64,000 nt of DNA from Harmothoe impar (GCA_947462335.1 OX381708.1:806001-870000), one strand, 5' to 3'; positions 18,584-30,256 are shown, counted from the first letter of the stretch. A program made the numbers and translations. Notes: a model not told the origin generated them from the sequence alone.

Positions 18584-21500
18584 GCACAGTTAGCCATACC
18601 TGTAAGGGATTAGTAGACGGTGTTAACTCTTCCATAAACCAAGGCCGCGCAGAGGCAGAAGGGTCTGTACAACCTGTAAGCGTCTGGCAAGGCGGGGCTG
18701 GCAAGGACAAACGGAATCCTGAGGATTCTGTAGTTGCTGGCTTAGAGGAGTCTTGGGTAGAATCGATTGCCCAGAGCAGTGCGATTCAAGACTCCTCGAG
18801 CGACCCATGTTGGGATTTATCTCCTGACAAAAGGGGTTGCTATGGATGGAGAGGGCAGCCCGATGCTGACCTCCGAGTGCGTTCCTTTATGGGGACAACG
18901 TTGGTACCTGAGTCTGGTTATTTCCGGGACGCGTGGTGAATTTTTGGTCGACACGGGTGCATCTCACACCCTGGTTGATCGTAAATTCATGGCCCGTCTT
19001 TGCAACCAGCCCGATGCTTCGCTACTAGGAGTAAAGGCTGGGACTGCTACGGGAGATAGTATGCAGACTTATGGCAGAACTGTAAAACCTATGTTGGTAG
19101 ATGGCAAGACATGCTGGATATGTCCAACCATCACTGACATCACTGATGATGGCATATTGGGGATGGACTTTGCTGCTCTTTACGGAGTAACAATGAACAC
19201 CGCAACAGGCCAACTTCAGATTAAACATCCTTATAAACAATCTGTACAGTGCGTTTTGAGGAATGGTTCTTCTGTGGTGTCAGTGGCACAGGACACAAAG
19301 CTAGCACCGGGACATGTTTCAGATGTCCTAGTCAGCTGCATGGGAGTGCAGGCCAAACGGCCAGGAATGTTTGAACCTGAAGATCAAAAGCTTGCTGAGC
19401 TAGGTCTTTCTGGCTATCATACTTACCTGGCCAATGCTCGTTGGGGGGTGATACCAATTTGTAACTCGAGTAGTAGAGAACTCACTCTGCGAAAGGGGAC
19501 ACCTATTGGTAAAACTACGCGAGCATATGGTGTTGATTCATTGACTGCAGATTTTGTGGACGTAGGTTTGGTGGCGGGGCATCCTGCCCATGAGGATGCT
19601 CTAGCAAAATCCAACCTACCAAAACATCTAAGATCCCTGTTGTGTGAGTCACACCTAGATACCCTGGAGAGCGAAATGGTGGCGCATGAGCTGTCAGAAT
19701 TATCTGACGCTTTTGCGCAACCAGGAGATCCTCTGGGGCGTACCAACACGGTACAACACCGGGTTGATACCGGGGACGCGCTTCCCAGTAGAATCCCCTA
19801 CCGACGGTTACCCATGGCTAAAAAAGACGCTATGGAGGCTGAGGTAGAAAAGATGTTGAATGAAGATGTGATTCAACCTAGTGAAAGTCCATGGTCAAGT
19901 CCTGTGGTGATGATCACCAAGAAGGATGGTTCCTGTCAATTTTGTATTGACTATAGGAAGTTGAACGGACTCACTAGGAAGAATGCATATCCTCTACCTC
20001 GGATAGATGAATGTGTGGAATCTTTGGCTGGGGCGAAATGGTTCTGTACACTGGATTTACAATCTGGTTATTGGCAGATCGGCATGGACCCCCGGGACCG
20101 AGAAAAAAACGCATTTTCTACCCATATGGGACTATTTGAGTTCAACGTCATGCCATTTGGGCTATGCAACGCCCCGGCAACCTTTGAAGCGATGATGGAA
20201 ACCATGTTACGGGGTTTAATTTGGAAAAAGTGCCTAGTATATTTGGACGACATCATCGTCTTTGGAGGATCTGTGGAGGAAACTCTACAGAACCTCCAAG
20301 CTGTGCTGAAACGAATTTTATCATACGGTCTGAAATTGAAACCTTCAAAGTGCAAACTTTTTAGGAAATCAGTTGAATACCTAGGTAGGATTGTTTCTGA
20401 ACATGGCATCATGGCTGATCCTCATAAGATCGAAGTGGTACAGAACTGGCCTCGTCCGATGGACACGAAAGAGATACGCTCTTTCATTGGGTTCTGTTCT
20501 TACTACAGAGATTTTATACCTGGATTCTCGAGAGTCGCAGCTCCCTTACAAGAGTTGATGATTGGAGAGAAGAAGGCTAAGGCTAAAGTAGTCTGGTCTC
20601 CAGCCGCAGAACAGTCTTTCACGGAGTTAAAGAGACTCTTTTTAGAATCACCTCTCTGAGTTTGGCATGACGAATGAGCATATCATACACAGGAGTGGAG
20701 TAGATGTAAAGAAGTTAGACAACTGTTAGCGCAGTGGGATAATCTTTTTATACGGAACAGTGTATTGTGCCGCTGGAGGGTGCAACCTGGCAGGAAGAAA
20801 GCAGCTCAGCCTGTAGTGCCTTTGTCACTCAGATTGCAGTTGCTCAATTACTGCCATGGCCACCGAACTTCAGCACACTTTGGCAGACAACGAACTGAGG
20901 CAAAGATAAAGAGTAGATATTACTGGCCTGGTATGACTTTGGACATACAGCGTTGGGTGAAGCAATATCCCCAATGCTGTTTATCAAAGCCTGGACCTGG
21001 CATGGGTAAACTACCTCTGAGTCAAGAACTGTTCGGTGTTCGGTTTGCCCGGATCGCTGTTGATATCATTAGTGGTTTCAACACTACTCCACTTGGGAAT
21101 ACCTGTATGATGGTGGTACAGGACTACTATACCAAGTATGTCCAAGTATATCCGTTGGTAAATCATACAGCTATTACCTGCGCAGAAGCACTTTTCGAGA
21201 ATTGGATCCTCACATGGGGAGGTCCTTTAATGCTTCACTCCGACCAGGGTCGTGAGTTTGAATCTCGACTGTGGGCAGAACTGTGTAGTAAAATACACAT
21301 CTACAAGACGCACACGAACCCCTATCGACCACAATCGGACGGTATGGTGGAACATTTCAATCGGACTTTGATCCAATGTCTCACGACAATGGTTAATGAG
21401 CATCGAGATGATTGGGATGAGCACGCTCGCTATATCTCTCATGCTTACAACGCTACCAAACATGCGTCGACGGGCTGTACGCCTAACATGCTCGTAATGG

Positions 21501-22231
21501 GTGAAGACATAGTTATGCCTAGTGACATGGTCTATGGCGTGCAGGGACACCAGCTTGAGCAACCCTGCACAGTAATGTTTGTAGAGTTATTGCGGCAATC
21601 ATTACGCGAGTCCTATGGAGTAGTAAGGGACAACTTGGAAAAATCTGCTACTTTGCAGAAGGTGGGCTATGACACGGGCCTTAAACTCCGCCAATTTAAG
21701 GTGGGGGATAAGGTTGCGAAATTTAGCACACCTAATTCCAAAGTAAAGAGTCTGTACTTATGGGATGGTCCGCATATGGTTACTATGGTGGTTAGCGAGA
21801 CTACTGTAGTAATTCATTTGCAAAAGGGAACTCTAACTAAATCACATGTGGCTCGACTCAGACCTTGGTATGGGGTGCCATATATAGATGACGGTGAAGA
21901 TTCCCTCGGTGCTGGCACTGGCCCAGTGACAGCACCAACTGACCCTAAACTACCTACGGTACCGAAGGCAGGACCGACGGTCAAACCGTCGGTAGCGACG
22001 GTAGCACAGAAAAGGGGTAGTCCTAGGAAATTACCGATTGAACCACAGTCGTGTATTACCAAGCCCAAACGCGGTAGGCCTCGTAAAAAAAGGTCAGCTG
22101 TGCGTAAGGGGCTGACCGTAGACGCCAGTAAACATAGTGATTTGACACCGCCGGTGCCGAATTTCCTAGACCTACCGGTAGAAGGTCTACTGAGGAGTGC
22201 ACGTGTCAGAGAGCGAGATAAAACTGTGTAA
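18551..22231 (+). pseudogene. pol of Element 2, RNase H deleted
   Basis: Protease (LVDTGASHT near 18947-18975) and reverse transcriptase (YLDDI near 20238-20252) are open from 18767 to 20658, after a frameshift between the gag stop and about 18900. The frame stops after LFLESPL where RNase H should start; only a scrap like the end of RNase H (SEFGMTNEHIIHRSG, about 20656-20700) is left, and a second gap joins it to the integrase leader. Integrase is open from 20765 to 22231, with HHCC region (CHGH, QCCLSK), D,D,E motifs (AVDIISG, HSDQG, GMVEHFN), WDGPH in place of the usual GPY/F, and an AT-hook PKRGRPRKK in the tail. It cannot make a functional polyprotein. Confidence 0.85.
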
Positions 22232-22738
22232 AAATATTTTTTCTTACCTTGTTGACGACATTTAGCTGCTGGCTTGATTAAATTTCCATGGACAGTTCCG
22301 TACTGGGCCGGTGGTCATCGTGCCCGGTACACGATCACCAAAACACAACGAGAAGAGAAGGGTTATCCGGTGTGGTTATCCGTTGAAGGTAGAAAAGCAC
22401 ATGTTCGGGGCGGGTGGCTGGCTTCGCCGGTTAATTCTAAGTATGGGATTAATTTTGACCACATATCGCTTGGTAACATGCTGCTATATTATATCCTTTA
22501 AACGCCGGTGTATCACCATCGGGTTTTCCTGTGGCTCTGCCACGAAATGGTTAACAACAGTGACGTTCCCACCGCCGGATATCGTCGGCGTGGGAAGGGC
22601 ACTGTCCGTCGTCACCTGATCGGTTTCTCGCGCCAAAACAGGCGTGGGAAATTGGGTCACCTTGTCGCGTCTTCAGGGCGCAGGCCCTGATTGGCTGAGA
22701 AGTCGGTCAGGGAGGCGGGGCGACCGGGGGCGGTGGGG
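22232..22738 (+). other. Spacer between pol and ORF3 of Element 2
   Basis: Non-coding. Its last 60 bp look like a core promoter: reverse CCAAT (GATTGGCTGAG, about 22689), then two GC boxes (GGAGGCGGGGCG and GGGGGCGGTGGG), then the TATA box. Confidence 0.55.
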
Positions 22739-22746
22739 TATATAAG
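22739..22746 (+). promoter_or_regulatory. Internal TATA box for ORF3 of Element 2
   Basis: TATATAAG downstream of CCAAT and GC boxes and about 140 bp before the ORF3 ATG at 22885. The 5' leader that follows can fold (GATCAGCACGTT with AACGTGTTGATC, about 22771-22806). Same position as in Element 1. Confidence 0.65.
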
Positions 22747-22884
22747 CCCCACAGGCAGCCAGGCTTCTTCAGATCAGCACGTTTGCCCACAGGGTAACGT
22801 GTTGATCAGTGGTGCCTAGGTCTACCCGGTAGTACCTACACTGTTTGTTACCTGCTGTCATACCGATGCTTGGGTGAGTGAACC

Positions 22885-24996
22885 ATGAGGTTCACCAACA
22901 CCTCAGCTGTGTGTATGGCAGCCCGAGTAGAAGGCAAATGCTCGGCTCGGCACGAGGCTTCGGTCTCTGCCGAGGAGGACCAGCTCCTCAAGTCGGACCA
23001 CGAGATGGACACCACTGGTGCTCCAACCGTCGGTTCTGACTCAGCTTTGGTACCGACGGAACCTAACCCTGAGGGGTCGGGTGATGTTGTTCCGATGAAG
23101 GAGCCTGGTCTGGGCGGTACCGACGGTTCCGTCCTGGTGGAGGACCCTGCAGGGGGTTCTTCACTGAAGCATATCGACGGTACGGAGGCTCCTATGCCGA
23201 CTGGCTCAGATGATGGTTCATCTGAAGGGTCAACGACTAAAGCCAAGCCGAAGCGTAAGCGTAAGCACAAGAGGAAGGCGGCAACGTCATCCCCTGATGC
23301 TAGGCCTAACGTGGAGGGCGTGCTGTCCGACGCTGACAGGCTCAGGCAGACTGCTGAGAAACTAGCCGCGGCTGAGGCCGAGGGTTGGTCAATCGCAGAA
23401 AGCAGAGCTAATCGGCAGTTGAGAGCGAAGGCGGCTCACGCTCGTCTCAACCTCTCTCTGAGTGACGGTGACCGGAAGAACATGAGCCTTGCTGATTTAG
23501 TTCAGGAAAATGGCAGAATGGCTCTTCCGCCACCACACACCGATGAGGGGTCTGATGACGAAGACTGGTTATCCGGTGACGACCATCCCATAGACTGGTA
23601 CCTTGTGTACATCAGAGCTGTGGTTGATGGGGCCAAACCGAATATACATAAGTCGGCCCGCACAAACGTGTAGGAAACCTACAGTTCAAGTGGAGGACTA
23701 GCAAACTTAAACTGTGGAACTACCTCACGGAATCCGACTGGCTGAGACTCTGTAAGGGTGCCAAGTGCGAACAAACGGATCTCGGGCCAAAGGAGGAGCT
23801 TCCAATGCCCACCGTGAAGGCTACCCCGCCTAAGAAACCATCTCTTAAAAGGGGCCGCCAGTCATCCAAGGATACGACCAAACGGGGACGCGATCGCTCT
23901 CACAGTCAACCTGTGAAAGAAGCGTAGTGTCACTTCCACGGTTACATCCGAGGGCGGCAGTAGCCAAACCGAAGGTACTATTGCGGTATTGTCGGTGGTC
24001 CTACCGTCGGTTGCTGATCAACTGCCTAGGCAGGAGAGACTGGGTAGTGCCCTGGCTATTGTTCAGAACTCACTGGGTGACGAACAGGCGGGACAAGTTG
24101 CTGCTGACTATGTCAAGCAGTACGTGTGGGTACAGCAGCAGAAGAAGGCTAAGACCACACAGGAGAGTACCTTACCGGTCGTTGATGACTATCAGCTTGA
24201 TGTACAACAGCCGGATGGGGCGTCAGCCCAACCGACTGCTCCAACCCAGCACAAAGCACTCTCTGACCCCGGAAGTGATGAGGAGGTGGTGGCTTCAGGG
24301 TCCGAGCTGGGGAGTGTTGACGATGGGTTAGCAGGTTTACCTGTCTTACCCGGAGACGCACCCACCTTTGATGCTGGTTTCTCTGATACCTTAGTCCCAG
24401 GCTTTGAGTACTACAGAGAGGAGATGGCTGAAAATGCAAGTAAGCTGCTCCAGTATCAGGTCTCGTTCTTGGAAAAGTTGTACTTTGAGCAATACAAATT
24501 GCTAAAAGCACAGGCTATCCGTGAAGGAGAGGCTTGGCTCGCTGAGCGTACCAGAACCCTCGCGGCTCGTGAGGCGGCTCTGGATGAGGATCACGCCCTG
24601 TGGAGGGCTACGATCGACCAGCTCGAGTCACGGTTGAGTACTTGCGACGCCAAGTTCTTCCGTGAGTTTGGGCTGAAGCTGACAGACTGGGAGAGGGCTG
24701 GCTTTCCAGACCTCAGGTCTAGGTTCAGGCTTGCTCCCAGGCAGGCTCGGCCGGTGGCCCCAGTACTATCGGCTAGACCCCCGCGGTATGATATGCCCTT
24801 TTCGTTCAGGGCACAATCAGACCTAGGGGTCGCCGGAGGGGAACCTACTGTAGCGCCAAGTACATCTTCGGCAGCAACAGGTGGTGCCCTTCCCCTTCAG
24901 GTGGAGGCTAGTGTGGTTTGCACCACACAGGCCCCTCCTGAGGGAAGTCCTGGTGGGGAGGAAAAGCCATCTGGTGGTGTCCCTATGGACACCTAA
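22885..24996 (+). pseudogene. ORF3 of Element 2, frameshifted
   Basis: The first part (22885-23673) has an acidic N-terminal region, a Lys/Arg-rich patch and the family motif GSDDEDW near its end. A stop at 23671-23673 then breaks the frame. A basic stretch with RDRSHSQP can be read at about 23690-23926 in another frame. The last part (23989-24996) contains a coiled coil and the conserved end motif AKFFREFGLKLTDWE (about 24650-24695), matching Element 1. The region that holds both C2H2 fingers in Elements 1 and 3 is almost wholly missing; only a CKGAKC scrap is seen. Confidence 0.7.
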
Positions 24997-26366
24997 AGAT
25001 TGGTGCCCCATCAGGCCCTCTTGGGTGCACTGTTCCGCCCCTCGGAGGTAAACTAAACCGACACCGCAACCCGCCCCTGGACCAACCGAAGCAGACCGAC
25101 GGTGCTGTCGTGACTTACCGAGTCGCTACCGCTACTAAACCGGAAGCAGCCTGATGACTTCAACCTTGGTTTCAACCTAAGCCACAACCGTCGGTTCTCA
25201 ACAATTCGACTGCTGGCCAGGGCATCTGATCCTGAGGTCACTCTATACTAGTTTGACCTACGAACTATACTATGGATCTCCCTCCTGTGATAACTATACA
25301 TATATGGAGGCACGGACCTACCTTTTTATATTTATATTTCACAAGAGATGGAAGCACTATACGGGTGCTGGACTATATCCATCTCTAACACCATGAACTG
25401 GAGTACCAACCCTAATAAGGATGACAACTTATCCCACCTTATTTAGGATCTGCATTTATGGATTTTATATATAAACTATTCTTCGCCAAAGGAAGTGGGA
25501 ACTGCTATAGTTCCATTATTTATATATAGGACACTAACTCCACACGGTTTCACACCATTGCTGAACGTAGTAGGTGATGTGTTGAGTTTCCACGGTGGTT
25601 ATTGGTGCCTTGTGTTATTAACTGGTACTAGTCAAGGACTATCAGTTGGACAGTTTTTATATCATGTACCTACGGGACTATGGTTTTGATACCAAAGACT
25701 ATACTGTTGATATAAACTGTCATGTGCATGTTGAAGTTGAAGTTTGAAATTTGTCTTTATTGACCACAATTTTTATCACAAAACAATTAAGTTTTGGTCA
25801 CCATTGTCTCGTTTCATACAACCTTTAAGAACAATGACAAAATGTTGTATAACAAGCCTTTGGGCACTAGTTGTTGATGTTAAACAATCTGTGCATATCA
25901 ATCTGGTAATACATTCATATGCAATTTAAATACACGCATGTAGCTTTATAACTCATGTTGAGCTCAATGTTTTGATGTGACCAATTCTATATTAGAGTAC
26001 TTTTTATGCTATGTCAAGAAAGAGAGGACCCATAATCAGCAAGCTGATTATTCTTTATGGGCCCATTTGTCGACACTAACTGATTTGTTTGCAAATAAAG
26101 TTCAGTTCAAGATGGACATCACAGGACTCCACGGGACAAAACATGTCGTGTATTCTTATATGCAGGGACATGCCTATCCGACCATATAATAAGACATAAA
26201 TGAGGTCTTCCTGTGGCTTTGGTTAACCCATTCAGCGAGTTTTTAGCGATAAAGTTGACTGTGCTTAACTGATGAGATCCATACATGAGAACATTGTATA
26301 TTGTTGACATAAACGAGATAGGAACTGAAGTGACAAGTCCAGTCATCAGATATAAACATTAACTCT
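24997..26366 (+). other. 3' non-coding region of Element 2
   Basis: No gene recognised. It carries two of the eight ACCGACGGT/ACCGTCGGT motifs of this element (25095-25103 and 25187-25195). The boundary with the inserted LINE is not resolved; part of 25700-26366 may be LINE 3' sequence. Confidence 0.4.
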
Positions 26367-27263
26367 TTACCATCGACCTATGAATTGTCTAGGTCCAGGT
26401 CTTTGCTGGTTTCTTGGTATCGTGTTTTCTAACATTTTTTTCATTTCATTCTTAAACTCAACAGGGTTTGCTATGTTACGCACAGTATGGTGCAGGTTAT
26501 TCCAAGCTCTTCCTACAGATACTTCTACACATTGATCATAAGAAGCACAATGGACAAGACTATAGAACAGGATCGGGCCCTGGGCAGCTCTAGTTACTCG
26601 TTCCCGTATGTCACGATAAATGTGCTGCTTCGCCCTTTTAAAGCCATACATTCGCTGATGGTATACCCTTCTGTTCCTTAGGGAAGCGATACCTGCTTCT
26701 TGATGAACATAATCAGTTGGGGTCAGACGATGTAAGCCTAAACAATATTTTAGACAACGATTTTGTACAACCTGGAGTTGGGCCAGTACATCAACATTGG
26801 CGTATGCATACAAAATATCGCCATAGTCAAACAGTGGTAGCGTATAGGTTTTATAGATCAACAGTAAAATATGTTGTGGTATGAAGCTTCTTAGCTTTGA
26901 CAACAGGTATGACTTATAGCTGACATTTTTCTTTGTTGTTTTTGCATGTGCATTCATATTTAGCTCAGTGTCCAGTGTCACTCCTAAATACTTGAAAGTA
27001 TTTACAAACTTTAACCGCTTGCCATTTGCCAGCATATTAATATTTTCAGGTTTTAGTTTTTTGTATCTTTTGGAAGAAGCGAATAGCATAATCTTTGTTT
27101 TTGATTCATTTAAGGTTAATTTATTTTTGACTGCCCAATTTATGAAATCATCCATGGCTCCCTGCAGCTTAACTTGTGTGTTCATGTATGTATGCCTGTT
27201 TTTATTATGAGTAGAAATGTTACTTGTTGATAAATAGATATACGTGGTATATAATGTATCCAA
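26367..27263 (-). pseudogene. 5'-truncated non-LTR retrotransposon (RT C-terminal part)
   Basis: A 298-aa open frame on the minus strand that matches the end of a CR1/Jockey-type reverse transcriptase: KLTLNESKTKIMLF, then FKYLGVTLD, LYKTYTLPLFDYGDILY-like thumb and LQVVQNRCLKYCLGLHRL. The catalytic YADD region and the endonuclease are missing. Such 5' truncation is normal for LINE insertions. It sits inside the 3' region of Element 2, in reverse orientation. Confidence 0.8.
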
Positions 27264-27303
27264 GAGGTATTATTATTATAAAACCAACCCTGCCTACATT
27301 CTT

Positions 27304-27314
27304 AAGGGGGGTAG
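27304..27314 (+). other. Polypurine tract of Element 2
   Basis: AAGGGGGGTAG directly before the 3' LTR. Confidence 0.75.
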
Positions 27315-27861
27315 TGTAACGGGTTGAATATGAGTCTAACTGTTATCGTGGTATATCTATTATATGTTGTTATGATGTAAAACGACACGGTTCTATTGTA
27401 TACATAACTGGTTTATTCACTTAACGAGTATCGTTGGTTCGTTACATATACCGACTCACTGTAGTTCGGTTGTATACGGTAGTGTACCAGTACTACCCTT
27501 GGTTTTATTCGGTAGTACTTACATAAGCGTGTTACATAATTATACCTACTAGGTGGCGCTGCTGGTACGGTCAGGTGACCTCCGCAGCGGTGTATATAAG
27601 GTGGACTACTTCCCCATTGGAAGTCAGTCAGGTTTGGGACTGTCAAGGCAAGACCACCCTGTACTCCGGGCTTAACTCTTAGCTGTAGGGTTACTTCCCT
27701 GTATTATGATCTGATCTGATCCCTGTATATCTGATGGTTATACTGGTGCTATAATACTCAAGAGTTGTCCTTTGCAATAAAGTCGCCGTATATTAAAGTC
27801 TAATTTACTTTGTCTGGTTTTTGATCTCATGGGTTACACTTGTAGTAAGAGACCAACTACA
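27315..27861 (+). repeat. 3' LTR of Element 2
   Basis: 547 bp, differing from 15789-16336 at roughly 20-25 positions, including a short cluster near 27675-27700. Confidence 0.9.
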
Positions 27862-27916
27862 CTGGTGCCGTGACCATTTGATCGAACCGACCGTGATAAG
27901 GTATTAAATAGGCTTG
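27862..27916 (+). repeat. Leader of an Element 2 copy after the 3' LTR
   Basis: The 55 bp after the 3' LTR match 16337-16392, beginning with the primer site CTGGTGCCGTGACC. Host DNA should follow an LTR element here, so this is the start of another internal region, cut off at about 27916. Confidence 0.8.
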
Positions 27917-28069
27917 TTTGGGGAGTACAAACTATTTCTTTTTTACATGTGTAGGGGTCGGATTCCCCGTACCCTGGTGGAGAGCCCGAAGGGGTGAAAC
28001 ACCTGGGTAATCCTCCCCCTCTGTACTATACCGATCCAGTAACGTAGGGAGCGGAAAACAGTCAGACAT

Positions 28070-28142
28070 GGGTTGGTAGTGTAACGGTTAGCACGCTTGT
28101 CACCGTTGCGAGAGGTCTGTGGTTCGATTCCCGGCCGATCCA
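28070..28142 (+). repeat. tRNA-like Pol III promoter in the left LTR of TRIM 1
   Basis: A box TAGTGTAACGG (28077-28087, fits TRGYNNARNNG) and exact B box GGTTCGATTCC (28121-28131). The 7-bp acceptor stem GGGTTGG/CCGATCC pairs with wobbles. A GTC triplet lies in the anticodon region, resembling tRNA-Asp, but the anticodon stem pairs poorly, so it is tRNA-derived. Confidence 0.7.
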
Positions 28143-28719
28143 ATGATTAAGTTTTCCGCGACCTCTACACTGGTGGATCTGCCGCGATGAATCGGGTAGT
28201 ACGTTGACTGTGGACGGTAGGAGCATTCCAGCTTGCTGGGGATTGGCCACCTGCTGGCGGTTGGTAGTTGGAGGAGCAAGTTGGGAAGTGTTGGTCCCCA
28301 GTACGGGCAGTTGGAGTTCAGCATGGAGTTCAGTCAACAAATTGGCTGAATCGGTATGGTGTAGAAAGCTTCCATCACTGGGAAGTCAGGGTATCTCAAC
28401 GACTGCTTGATAAAGCCCCATTGAGACCTTTGGTCTCCAGTGGGTGAGAATGCCTGGTGCTAGGTGCCTCTATACTTCGGGGGCTGGGACTCTCTGTAAC
28501 TGCTTGATAAAGCCCCTTCTAGGAGGGAGAGAAAGCCCAGGGTTGGTAACCCCCGGAAAATCCGAATCTAGAGGACATGATGGAAGCTGATGGGGGTAGT
28601 GCAGGGGTCGGATTCCCCATACCCTGGTGGAGAGCCCGAAGGGGTGAAACACCTGGGTAATCCTCCCCCTCTGTACCATACCGATCCAGTAACGTAGGGA
28701 GCGGAGAACAGTCAGACAC

Positions 28720-28792
28720 GGGTTGGTAGTGTAACGGTTAGCACGCTTGTCACCGGTGCGAGAGGTCTGTGGTTCGATTCCCGGCCGATCCA
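28720..28792 (+). repeat. tRNA-like Pol III promoter in the right LTR of TRIM 1
   Basis: Same sequence as 28070-28142 with an exact B box at 28771-28781 and a GGTGCG variant in the anticodon arm. Confidence 0.7.
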
Positions 28793-28819
28793 ATGACTAA
28801 GTTTTCCGCGACCTCTACA

Positions 28820-29156
28820 CATGTCACGCACCTAGATAAGATAGGTATGTTATCACCTTACTGGACAGTAATATATATGTCGTAATCTTTTTTGTTATTC
28901 TCTATATGCCATTTAAAGATGGAGAAGAGGTAATTTGAGGTCAAATTTTATTTTTCATTTTTTTCAATGTATTTTCGTTCATAATTTCCGTAATGGCTAA
29001 CCAGTTTCCATCGGCTACAATATTAACACCAGCAGTAGGGTACCGTTCAAAATATTTCCCTCAACCATGACATTGTTGTAGGGTTTGAACCCTACTGGTC
29101 AATATGTCATGATACACTTGTGTATTGTCCGTCACTATTTTAATCACACAATTCTT
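28820..29156. other. Unannotated stretch
   Basis: AT-rich sequence between the TRIM and the DIRS relic. I see no gene, repeat or structure worth naming. Confidence 0.5.
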
Positions 29157-30180
29157 CTAACTAACACAGGATCTGTGTAGTGCAGCCAGCACTGGCCATA
29201 ATTCACCCACGTTAATATTGTCTCGATACATTGGTTCACATGGGGCCTTTGCCTGATGTTGGAAGATGGGGTCATCGTCCCCCCTGAACCCCCAGAAGAA
29301 CTCATCCCTATGAGAGGCGTCGATCGTGAGAACCACACGTCTGCAGGAACTATCAAACATACGGGCCTTTCCATTAAATGTTTTTGTGAAGACAGACCAC
29401 CACTTTAAGTCCAGCATGGCCTGGTAACTGAGTGTAATCCGAGTGCACTCGGGTTTTGTGTCTCTGAGCAAGCTATAGACACGTCTAGTGAAAGTTCTGC
29501 CTCCTTTGACCACTACTGCACAATGGGCTAAAAGACCTGCTGTTTGCTCCAGCTACTTCCTAGGACACCATTTTTCCCTTTCAAAGTATTTGCACATTCA
29601 ATTACATGTTCTAGTTTGTCCTCACCGATTGACAATGTCGCATTGGTAATGTCCAGGATAATGCCCAGGTATTTTACAATTTGGCTTGGGGGCACCACTT
29701 TTTTGTCTGCGACTTTGAAACCAAGCCTTGTCAGGACACCATGTAGACAGTCCTGTGCATTCTGACACTCTTGGTAAATCGCTCCCCACCACTAAATAGT
29801 CGTCCAAATAATTTATGCAAAGTGAGACGCCATTAAGCTCAACACACTTTACACAGAAATTGGAAATCTGAGTGGTCCTATTGGAAACCTTGGAACTCCC
29901 GGTGGGAAGGCAATATATTACAAGAGCAGTGTGTGTTTGAAATATCAGTCGCTGCACAATAATCAAACTGATTCAAGACCCTTACCACATCGTCAATTGA
30001 CTTGAATTTTTCACATGAATCTTCCATGTACAAATTTATATTAATCTGCTCCGGAGACGAGCAGTCGGTGATTGGTCTAAGAGAACCATCCGGCTTGACC
30101 ACATCACCCGAAGCATGTGCATGTTTTTTACTAACCTGGCAGGCAGTGGCTAGCTCAGGACCAATGTTTGCAAAGAACAT
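29157..30180 (-). pseudogene. DIRS-like retrotransposon pol relic
   Basis: Three frame-shifted blocks on the minus strand. First block (30180-29878): RPITDCSSPEQININLYM and DYCAATDISN, resembling early RT motifs of DIRS/Ngaro elements. Second (29966-29622): INYLDDYLVVGSD, the catalytic YLDD box. Third (29513-29157): VVLTIDASHRDEFFWGF and NVGELWPVL, resembling the RNase H of DIRS elements. No tyrosine recombinase is seen. Assignment to DIRS rather than another RT class rests on these motifs and needs a search. Confidence 0.65.
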
Positions 30181-30227
30181 GTCAATGTAGTGTAGGGTTT
30201 ACTATTCAAATATATAAGGCACATCCC

Positions 30228-30256
30228 AGCTAACAAAAAAACGTTATTTTACGTCA
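30228..30256. mobile_element. Half of a TCCCAG-type MITE
   Basis: TCCCAGCTAACAAAAAAACG and the following TTATTTTACGTC match the right end of the MITE at 14781-14928 in reverse. The other half is missing; the 20-bp minisatellite starts right after it. Confidence 0.5.

Larger units (their letters stand above)
15789..27861 (+). mobile_element. Element 2: degenerate Ty3/gypsy element with ORF3
   Basis: LTRs at 15789-16336 and 27315-27861, starting TGTAACGGG and ending ACTACA, about 95% identical by eye, so older than Element 1. Order: LTR, PBS, gag, pol, internal promoter, ORF3, non-coding 3' region with a LINE fragment, polypurine tract, LTR. Gag, pol and ORF3 are broken by stops and frameshifts, and RNase H is missing. 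The sequence after the 3' LTR repeats the leader (27862-27916), so this locus was once a tandem or recombinant copy. Confidence 0.9.
27950..28819 (+). mobile_element. TRIM copy 1 with tRNA-like sequence in its LTRs
   Basis: 870 bp: 220-bp direct repeats (27950-28169 and 28600-28819) starting TGTAGGGGTCGG (TGCAGGGG in the right copy) and ending CGACCTCTACA, around a 430-bp interior with no ORF. CTGGTGG follows the left LTR where a PBS should start, and GATGGGGGTAG, a polypurine tract, precedes the right LTR. CATG flanks both sides. Each LTR contains a tRNA-like stretch with Pol III A and B boxes. Too small to encode proteins; it must be moved in trans. Confidence 0.8.
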
